From Dunaliella salina (Eukaryota; Chlorophyta; Chlorophyceae; Chlamydomonadales; Dunaliellaceae), in the NCBI GenBank assembly GCA_002284615.2, contig MU069461.1:573730-586968 (forward strand): 13,239 nt of DNA, in the 5' to 3' direction. Every line of letters begins with the position of its first letter. The first letter of the stretch is position 1. Under the pieces are notes generated by a model. It searched no databases. It saw only the letters and a program-made list of their open reading frames with translations, and had not been told where the DNA came from. The position numbers and the translations under genes were made by a program. Shown here in pieces: positions 7,682 to 13,239 of the stretch.

Positions 7682-7874
7682 CTGAGGCATGACGTTGGAC
7701 AAGAAAGGGCCATACACGATGCCAGGAGGCAGCCCGGGCTGCCACAGGTTGTAGGCCCCACCCTCACACTGCGCACCCCCTGCACCAGTCCCAAAGCCCT
7801 CGCATCCCTGCCCTTGTAGGTCCTTCACTGATGCATGGTCTGGCAGTGCCCTCATTTCTTGACCTTTTTCACGC
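7682..7874 (-). CDS. Exon E of the unidentified minus-strand gene
   Basis: The acceptor cttgcag leads into REKGQEMRALPDHASVKDL, a Gly-rich stretch (GQGCEGFGTGAGGAQCEGG), then YNLWQPGLPPGIVYGPF and LSNVMPQ, ending at the donor CTCAG/gtattg. It enters in phase 2 and leaves in phase 0, consistent with both neighbours; the intron before it is 249 bases. The WQPGLPP codons are written in a perfect 16-base palindrome (7728-7743). Decayed copies of the 3' half lie in the following intron at 7562-7625 and 7409-7498. The tryptophan/proline-rich end may be a turn or binding motif (inference). Confidence 0.7.
7728..7743. other. Perfect 16-base palindrome inside exon E
   Basis: ggcagcccgggctgcc equals its own reverse complement and encodes part of WQPGLPP on the minus strand. 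Confidence 0.9.
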
Positions 7875-8123
7875 CTGCAAGCGGCCGCAGAAAGCCTAGT
7901 CAGTATGAGAGGAAGTGAAATACGTCTTGTATCGAGGGGGATGGTGCCCAATCCTTGCACACACCTGTGCACAAATACAGCACTTGCCCTCTGCCCTGCA
8001 GCGTCTGCGGCAGCGGCGCAGACAGCAAATGGGTTGGTGCGAGAGGAAGGCCCAGAAGGAGTGTTTTGGAGGGCCAATCTGTGTGACAGCCTAGGGTCAG
8101 GGTTAAGGGACACCTCAGCATAC

Positions 8124-8350
8124 CTCAGCGGGTTTTCCGCCGCTGCTGCAGACGCTGCTGGTGCTGCTGCTGCTGGAAAACGTCGCTGCGCATACAATCT
8201 CATCGTGGCGGTGCGTGACATCCCTGCCAGGCTCTCCCTGTCCACCCTGGCTGAAGCCAAGCACAGCTGACGCACCAGCGATGCCTCCATCTCCACGGTC
8301 TCTGTGGCGCGGATGTAGCGGCCCACAAAGTAGCCATCGTCCACGGACAG
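8124..8350 (-). CDS. Exon D of the unidentified minus-strand gene
   Basis: The exon starts after the acceptor gcgcccacag with LSVD, then GYFVGRYIRATETVEME, ASLVRQLCLASARVDRESL and a run of Ala/Pro encoded by GCA/GCG repeats, ending at the donor CTGAG/gtatgc. Third positions are strongly G/C in the first two thirds. Phase 0 to 2 fits the following exon exactly (AG joined to G). The alanine tract around 8130-8175 is a trinucleotide-rich segment that also reads as Ser in another frame, so its length may vary. No domain recognised; the charged amphipathic pattern suggests helices. Confidence 0.7.
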
Positions 8351-8478
8351 CTGTGGGCGCCTGTGAGGGCATGGGGATGGAGAGAGGTATGCCGAGTAAA
8401 GCCAAATGTAACTCCTCCTACTGTCCCAGAAGAGTGAAAGAGGAGACGGCTCTCTGATGCCTAAATGGAGAGCTTGGC

Positions 8479-8547
8479 TCCTCTGACGGTCTAGGCAGCA
8501 GAGGACAAGAGTCTGGCCCCTCTTGACGGTCTTGGCAACAGAGGACA
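8479..8547. repeat. Two copies of a 28-bp element with inverted ends
   Basis: tctgacggtctaggcagcag plus aggaca (8483-8507) recurs as ttgacggtcttggcaacaga plus ggaca. Each is flanked by cctct and cagagg, so each could fold back on itself. Confidence 0.7.
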
Positions 8548-8569
8548 GGCGGCCAACAAAACAGCTTTA

Positions 8570-8650
8570 AGTCCCAAGGAAAGCTTTTATGGATGAGCCT
8601 CAGTAACAAAGGCTTGAAAGTTTCTGTGTGCATTGACTCATGCTGGGCCC
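8570..8650 (-). CDS. Possible exon C2, 3' end unresolved
   Basis: After the acceptor cactgtgcag the frame reads AQH, then ESMHTETFKPLLLRLIHK and SFPWDLKLF. Its in-phase of 1 matches the out-phase of exon C1, joined by a very short 54-base intron. No convincing donor in phase 0 was found for joining to the next exon at 8350, so the low-coordinate limit is a guess. The frame remains open through the short repeats at 8479-8547. Confidence 0.35.
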
Positions 8651-8704
8651 CTGCACAGTGCATTTTGAGGGCTAGCAACATACACAGCTAGCCAAGCAAC
8701 ACAC

Positions 8705-8834
8705 TCCGAAAAAAGAGAGCAAAATAGGCCATGCTCTCATGTGAGCAGCTTTCAAGGCCATCGCTTTGAAAGTTGGCACGTCGCATGGGATCCTCCTTGG
8801 CAACACACACGAGGTCAAGTGCTTGCATCACAGC
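8705..8834 (-). CDS. Exon C1 of the unidentified minus-strand gene
   Basis: This exon has no internal start suited to simple ORF calling but is clearly protein-like: AVMQA, then LDLVCVAKEDPMRRANFQ, then an acidic serine stretch and SMAYFALFFR. The acceptor is aaaagcacag and the proposed donor is TCGGA/gtgtgt; the frame meets a TAG 14 bases after the donor, as expected at an intron. It spans 43 codons plus one base (phase 0 to 1). The AT-rich hairpin at 8866-8889 lies just upstream in the intron. Family unknown. Confidence 0.5.
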
Positions 8835-8865
8835 CTGTGCTTTTCTTGCAATTAACTTGTAAACT

Positions 8866-8889
8866 TAAAATGATAAGTTCATCATTTTA
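8866..8889. other. AT-rich hairpin, 9-bp perfect arms
   Basis: taaaatgat and atcatttta are exact reverse complements separated by aagttc. An overlapping alternative pairing aactt/aagtt and a nearby ttaatcattaa palindrome (8894-8904) lie in the same AT-rich island (8850-8945). Confidence 0.8.
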
Positions 8890-9075
8890 CTGCTTAATCA
8901 TTAAAAGCTCATAAATATAAAGAGTAAAGTAACAAACGCATCAGCAAAAGGCAGTCCTGCATGCTTGCAAAAGTCGGTGTGCACTTTTGGTCTACCAGTG
9001 TGTCTGCGAGCAAGATGCGTGCTTTATTGCCAGATGCATATGCTGTCTGCAAACAGGCACATTGGGATCAGCCCA

Positions 9076-9114
9076 AACCTTCAACCCTAAACCCAAGCCC
9101 TGAACCCTTTACCC
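9076..9114. repeat. Short degenerate telomere-like tract
   Basis: aaccctaaacccaagccctg and aaccctttaccct contain one exact CCCTAAA and several near matches to the plant/green-algal type telomere repeat. Too short to be more than an interstitial remnant or chance. Confidence 0.35.
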
Positions 9115-9149
9115 TATTGCAGACAAAATAGCACAATGTCGGTACAACA

Positions 9150-9278
9150 GCCGGAAGCGTGGTCTGGATGGAAAAGGAAGATCCGCAGAGCTCGGTGGTG
9201 AACTTGATTCATAACGTTCCAGGACCACAGGCAGAGCATGGCTGGGAAGTCTTTTAAGGGGCCAATTTCATCAGGAGC
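9150..9278 (-). CDS. Possible exon, doubtful
   Basis: After a cttag acceptor near 9279 one frame reads LAPDEIGPLKDFPAMLCLW, continuing with WNVMNQVHHRALRIFLF before running down towards a stop near 9114. The residue mix resembles the neighbouring exons. A second frame (PVVLERYESSS onwards) is also open, no donor stands out, and its in-phase of 1 does not match the out-phase of exon B. The 3' limit given is arbitrary. It could be a decayed exon or chance. Confidence 0.25.
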
Positions 9279-9568
9279 TAAGTTGACACGCGTCAAAAAG
9301 GTTTCACTATTCCATCTATCCTGGCCTTTACCATTGAGGCAAGGACTTCACAAAAGGAGCAAGCTAGCAGGGCCTTACCGAAGGGCCCTCAACCCTATGC
9401 TAGACACAGCTAGCCTAGGTGGAAGCCAAAAAAGAGCTAATGGGGATCTAGAAGTCGCACCAAAATAGAGATTGCGGGCTCTGCCTGAGGCAATCCACCA
9501 CGGCCTCCCAGTCAGTTGGCATCACAGTCACAGTGCAGCCGAGAATTCAGCATCCCTCAAACGCGTCT

Positions 9569-9681
<113 letters not shown>

Positions 9682-9820
9682 CTGAAGCAGATGTCCATCA
9701 TCTCCCGACGCAGTTGCTTCCGTGCACCCAACAGGAGAGGCTGCGGCTTGTTGGCTGCCACATCTGCTTGCTTTCCTGGGGACTGCTGCAAGCCAGCCCT
9801 GCTAGCATGCTCCTTGTTGC
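9682..9820 (-). CDS. Exon B of the unidentified minus-strand gene
   Basis: The exon encodes about 46 residues starting NKEHASRAGLQQ and ending ARKQLRREMMDICF. The acceptor is atatgtcgcag. The donor CTTCAG/gtgtgt is the first repeat unit of the long CA/TG tract at 9571-9681, so the intron opens directly with about 110 bases of GT repeat. The in-phase of 1 matches exon A. The out-phase of 2 does not match the next clear exon, so one exon is missing in 9680-8835 or a donor within the GT repeat is used. Charged and helical at the end; no family recognised. Confidence 0.6.
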
Positions 9821-9924
9821 CTGCGACATATACAGTGTGGTTCAATGCAAAGCCCTCCTTTTCACACTGAAGCATGCCATCCAGAGCAGAATTCTGACGA
9901 GACTCAAATTCAAGAGGTGCTTCA

Positions 9925-10020
9925 AACCAACCCAATCCAATCTAATCCAATCCAATCCAAGCCAACCCAATCCCATCAAATTCAACCCTACTCAATGCAA
10001 CTCCATCCAAGCCAAGCCAG
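9925..10020. repeat. Degenerate pentanucleotide tract, ATCCA type
   Basis: Runs of ccaat/atcca with period five, best at 9928-9960, then decaying through ccaagccaacccaatccc. Confidence 0.85.
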
Positions 10021-10029
10021 GCTGGGGGC

Positions 10030-10470
10030 CCACTATTCGATGCCTGCTACAGAAATTCATAAAGGTTATGGATGATTTAGGCATGTCCCATGATTGGAAT
10101 TTGCAACAAGCACCAGTTGATAAGAGAAGTTATCGGAAGTCAGGAGACTACGGGGAGTTAGCACTCAGTTAGAGCTGACAGAAGATAATCAAAAGTTGCT
10201 GGGCACAGCTGTGCCCCATATTCAAACCACCCATCACTCCAACGAGCACACTTACATGGAATGGACACGAGAGGAAGGCTATCAATGTTTAAAAACACTT
10301 CTTGCAAGCAAAGAGGTCAGCACATCCTCTGAAAGGGCCGTGCAAGACAGAGCAAGGCAAGCAGTCATTGCAGCAGTCACATGAGCCTCACCAAATGAAA
10401 ATCTAAATGTCTAAATTGACAACCATGATAGGTGCCGGGAACGCTCTTCATTTTCAAGGGGCTTCAGGGG
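10030..10470. other. AT-richer segment, possible decayed element
   Basis: The plus strand reads VMDDLGMSHDWNLQQAPVDK and then a stop; another short plus-strand frame follows (10196-10384, starting MLGTAVPHIQ). The composition differs from the surrounding intron. It may be debris of a mobile element, but no diagnostic motif or terminal repeat is visible. Confidence 0.25.
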
Positions 10471-10472
10471 AA

Positions 10473-10486
10473 GGGGGGGGGGGGGG
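10473..10486. repeat. Poly-G run, 14 bases
   Basis: A single-base run within the intron between exons A and B; its length is prone to sequencing error. Confidence 0.9.
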
Positions 10487-10853
10487 TGGCCCAGCAACAG
10501 TGGAGAGCGGAAGAAAGAGCATCTGGGTGTTTAGGGGCATGGCCGACAAGCCTTCAGGTACTCATAAACTCTGTTCCTGGTTCTCACCTCAGCAAGCTGT
10601 GTCAAACGTAGGTTGACAGGGCCCTTTGGTGAGGCCGCTTCTAACTTGCTAGTTAGGGAACCATTTTTTCATGCACGCGGTCTCTGGCCTGTAAAGACTT
10701 TCCTTTTCTAGCCCACTGCCTGCAGCTGCCTGCGTGGCCCAATTGAGACCATTGTAAACATCACAGGAAGTCGCTTGGTTTGTACCAGATGCTCAGAAGC
10801 ATTCATAACCCCGGCACACAGCGCACATCATAGCACACACCTGGCGCGCGCAC

Positions 10854-11107
10854 CTGGCAAGAATTCTGGGCGGTACAAACCGCTGCCAGCAAAAACTGAA
10901 TCTGGGCAATCAGTAGCCTTGCCCGGGGGGGATGCAGGTGCAGACGAGGATACTGACTGCTGCGTGTGCAGGTCCAGCTGCACGAACAGGTCATCGATGC
11001 CGAAATCGGTGGCGTGACGGTATGCAGACATGAAAGCCACCAAGAGGTGGTGGCGCGCACCCAAAAACTGAGCCTCATGGTGCCATACGTCAGCGAGCAA
11101 GGACTGC
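10854..11107 (-). CDS. Exon A of the unidentified minus-strand gene
   Basis: The exon gives about 84 residues beginning with one base of a split codon and then QSLLADVWHHEAQFLGAR, followed by HHLLVAFMSAYRHATDFG and a Ser/Pro-rich tail that ends EFLP. The acceptor is gtgtgcag after a C-rich tract; a second AG four bases further in is possible. The donor is CCAG/gtgcgc. The out-phase is 1, which fits the next exon (G joined to GC makes Gly). The first half is helical and histidine-rich; the second half looks like a linker. Its 5' 47 bases and the intron before it are duplicated upstream and seed the minisatellite at 11.2-12.4 kb. No family recognised. Confidence 0.65.
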
Positions 11108-11344
11108 CTGCACACGCAGGGAGGGGAGGGGGGTTTGAGGCCTGTGGTGGTTGTTCAGCAGGTTGGTGAAGTGAAAGCTCAAAATCCAGGCCAAGTGGCA
11201 CACGCCCAAGAACTGAGCCTCATGGTGCCATATGCCAACAAGCAGGACTGCCTGCAAACGCAGGGGGTGGGGGGTTTAGACCTGTGGTGGTTGTCTGACT
11301 GGTCGGTGAAGTGAAGCCTCAAAACCTGAGGCTGTGTGGCATGG
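11061..11344. repeat. 146-bp tandem duplication covering start of exon A
   Basis: 11061-11203 and 11208-11344 share gcctcatggtgccata, ggactgcctgc, acgcaggg, a G-rich stretch, cctgtggtggttgt and ggtgaagtga in the same order. The copy nearest exon A contains the genuine exon start and acceptor; the other is shifted and decayed. Confidence 0.88.
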
Positions 11345-12415
11345 GCTGAAGATCGGGGCCTCATGGTGCTGTACGCTGAATGGCAAGGACTGCCTGCACA
11401 ATGGTGACCAGATGCCCATCAGCCAGGACTGTTACAGGGACTGTCTGGGCCTCATGGTGCTGTGTGCCTAAGAGCAACGACTGCCTACAGGATGATGACA
11501 ACAAGCTGATCAGCCAGGACTGCCCACGTGCCGAACAGGAAGGACTGCCTGCAGGATGATGAGGACATGCGGATCAACCAGGACTACCCACATGCCGCTC
11601 AGCCAGAACTGCCCAGGACTACCTACATGCCAATCAGCCAGGACAGCCCACATGCGGATCAACAAGGACCACCTACATGCCGCTCAGCCAGTCCTACCCA
11701 GGACTACCTACATGCCAATCAGCCAGGACAGCCCACATGCGGATCAACAAGGACCACCTNCATGCCGCTCAGCCAGTCCTACCCAGGACTGCCACATGCC
11801 CAACAGGAAGGACTGCCTGCAGGATGATGAGGACATGCTGATCAGCCAGGACTACCCACATGCCGATCAGCCGGCCATCATTATATGTATGAAAAACCCA
11901 TTGGTAAATACAAGATCTCTACAGTGTGTCGCAGGGTCAGACACTTTCTGAAAAGTACCTGCAGCAGTGATCAGACACTAGAAATGTTGATTGCTCCGTC
12001 AGTTGTGGCTGAGCGTGACTCTTCTGGTGCTCAGACTGCCTCATGCCAATCAGCCAGGACTGCCTCGTGCCGATCAGCCAGGACTGCCTGGTGCTGATCA
12101 GCCAAAACTGCGACAGGGATGTGGGCCTCATGTTGCCGCATGCTAAACAGCAAGGCCTGCCTGCACGATGGTGACAAGATGCCAATCTACCAGGACTGCC
12201 ACATGCCGAACAGCAACGACTGCCTGCAGGACGATCATGAAATGCCGAACAGCCAGGACTGCCACACACATGCCAATCAGCCTGGACTGCCACATGCCGA
12301 ACAGCAAGGACTGTCTGCAGGATGATGACGACATGTCGAACAGCCAGGACTGCCACATGCCAAGCAGCCAGGACTGCCTTGTGCCGGTCAGCAAGCACTG
12401 CCTGATGACAACATG
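11345..12415. repeat. About 25-bp minisatellite related to exon A start
   Basis: Dozens of variants of catgccgatcagccaggact with gccca, mixed with longer pieces such as gggcctcatggtgctg followed by gcaaggactgcctgcacgat (11357, 11449, 12125) that match the exon A duplication. Unique-looking sequence interrupts at about 11877-12040. Confidence 0.85.
11612..11781. repeat. 85-bp near-identical duplication within the minisatellite
   Basis: Copies at 11612-11696 and 11697-11781 agree at every readable base. The only ambiguous base of the window, n at 11760, corresponds to a at 11675. Confidence 0.92.
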
Positions 12416-12419
12416 ATTA

Positions 12420-12615
12420 TGCCAGTAACCAAAGATGACAGCGGTGGAGACAGGGTGCTGGTGATGGCAGCAGGGACAAGCGATACAAAGTATAACTGTG
12501 ATGCTGGTGGCCGCATTGAAGGCAGGATGACAGCGTTTGAAGGATGGCGGCGATGACAGTGGTTCCACAGAAAGCCCTCAGTGAGTCAAGGCTTGTGTTG
12601 GCCATTTCCATACAT
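12420..12615. other. No established gene
   Basis: Two minus-strand frames are open here (one reads MANTSLDSLRAFCGTTVIAA) but no splice signals or phase link to exon A were found. Confidence 0.35.
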
Positions 12616-12780
12616 GTACACGATAAATATAAACAAACACACACATACGCGATCGATAAATACATACACATACATATGTATACACACGTGCATACATGTA
12701 TTCACATAAATACATGCATATATACCATGGTACCATGTGTACATGCAGAAATGGCGTATATGTATATATGGTATTTCCCC
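12616..12780. repeat. Degenerate ACAT/TATA microsatellite
   Basis: AT-rich run of acatacacatacatatgtat-type words with imperfect dyads such as accatggtaccatgt near 12724. Confidence 0.8.
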
Positions 12781-12967
12781 ACCAGAATTCTGATATGCAT
12801 GGCATACCAGTACGGAATGGGCCAACACTAATCAAGATGCAAAGCTTCAAGCCAGCCGTGTTGATGAGCCATGCACTGTTTGCAGAGGCAAGGATGGGGG
12901 CTGGTGAATGGCATCAGCACGCCGCACAAAGTTTTTCATTTCTCTCCCAACTTATCGTTCCAGCACT

Positions 12968-13051
12968 TCATAACGACCAGTCCCCCGCATTCATGCCAGT
13001 TTCATGCCAGTTCCATGATTCACAACGACCAGTCCCCTGCTTTCATGCCAG
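12968..13051. repeat. 33-bp direct repeat, spacing about 51
   Basis: acgaccagtcccccgcattc plus atgccag recurs as acgaccagtcccctgctttc plus atgccag, with two extra catgccagtt words between. Confidence 0.85.
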
Positions 13052-13175
13052 GCTGTGACATGTGCTCAGCCTGAGGAGCACAGGCGAGACAATGCAATGG
13101 GCAAACACCTTCTGCTCAAACCCTCTTTTGATCCCTACTGGATACAATGAACATCCCCATGTGAAACACAGCTTC

Positions 13176-13176
<1 letters not shown>

Positions 13177-13225
<49 letters not shown>

Positions 13226-13239
13226 CACACACACACACA
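13177..13239. repeat. (AC)n microsatellite at window edge
   Basis: AC repeat with one acgcac variant runs off the right end. Confidence 0.97.

Noticed and set aside
7562..8344. A single 260-codon minus-strand gene
   Set aside because: The frame spans two exons, the 249-base intron between them and a decayed exon copy. The GTG at its start is internal to an exon, and clear donors and acceptors divide it.
10040..10165. Reverse-transcriptase or gag-like fragment on the plus strand
   Set aside because: VMDDLGMSHDWNLQQ has the feel of a mobile-element protein, but no catalytic motif, terminal repeat or target duplication is visible; kept only as a low-confidence region note.
11528..11951. Plus-strand frames with PHADQ/ARTA repeats as a repetitive protein
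   Set aside because: Open in two frames because of the repeat, interrupted by the n base, and derived from a duplicated intron-exon border on the other strand.
11345..12415. CRISPR-like array of short repeats
   Set aside because: Units are contiguous and degenerate with no unique spacers, and the context is eukaryotic; it is a minisatellite.
12417..12671. Minus-strand frame reading MANTSLDSLRAF as a first exon
   Set aside because: The start lies beside an ACAT repeat, no donor in a compatible phase leads to exon A, and a second frame is equally open.
12616..12780. AT-rich promoter or replication origin
   Set aside because: The sequence is explained as a degenerate ACAT microsatellite; no positioned promoter element or downstream exon supports a regulatory role.

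Overview
The window looks like nuclear DNA of an intron-rich eukaryote, most likely a chlorophycean green alga. The reasons are roughly balanced base composition, GT-AG introns with gtgagc/gtgtgt/gtgcgc donors and pyrimidine-gcag acceptors, GC-rich third codon positions in the exon-like pieces, very long TG/CA microsatellites every 1-4 kb, and a short degenerate CCCTAAA tract. The lineage is inferred from style only; no marker gene is present. There is no operon, CRISPR array, rRNA or tRNA that I can see, and almost all long open frames are microsatellite or minisatellite artefacts.

The main content is one large split gene on the minus strand, covering at least 1.1-11.1 kb, with both ends unresolved. 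I could pick out about a dozen exons by protein-like translation plus splice signals. Going 5' to 3' on the minus strand they lie at 11107-10854, 9820-9682, (9278-9150 doubtful), 8834-8705, (8650-8570 doubtful), 8350-8124, 7874-7682, 7052-6918, 6131-5883, 5647-5612, 5248-5114, 3575-3429, 2217-2148, 1542-1356 and 1199-about 1115. Reading phase is conserved across many predicted junctions without adjustment (1/1 at the first, then 2/2, 0/0, 0/0, 0/0, 0/0, 0/0 and 0/0), which is the best evidence that they belong to one transcript. The joined exons give over 600 residues of mostly helical, charged protein. I do not recognise the family.

The introns are unusual. Nearly every one carries tandem copies of the edge of the neighbouring exon. 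Six copies of an acceptor plus exon start lie at 1461-2146. Three decaying copies of an exon end plus donor lie at about 3120-3405. A 133-bp exon copy lies at 5270-5381, decayed copies of an exon end at 7409-7625, and a duplicated donor at 6845-6926. A 146-bp exon-start duplication at 11061-11344 grades into a 25-bp minisatellite that runs to 12.4 kb. Other introns hold an exact 49-bp period array (4033-4400), a 41-bp array (4852-5106) and long TG/CA tracts that sometimes begin at the splice donor itself.

Flanks: 1-1000 holds TG/GC microsatellite and a CAA/GGGCCAAAC minisatellite. The stretch 12.4-13.24 kb holds degenerate ACAT repeats, a short direct repeat and a terminal CA tract; no convincing gene was found there. 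The window starts and ends inside microsatellites.
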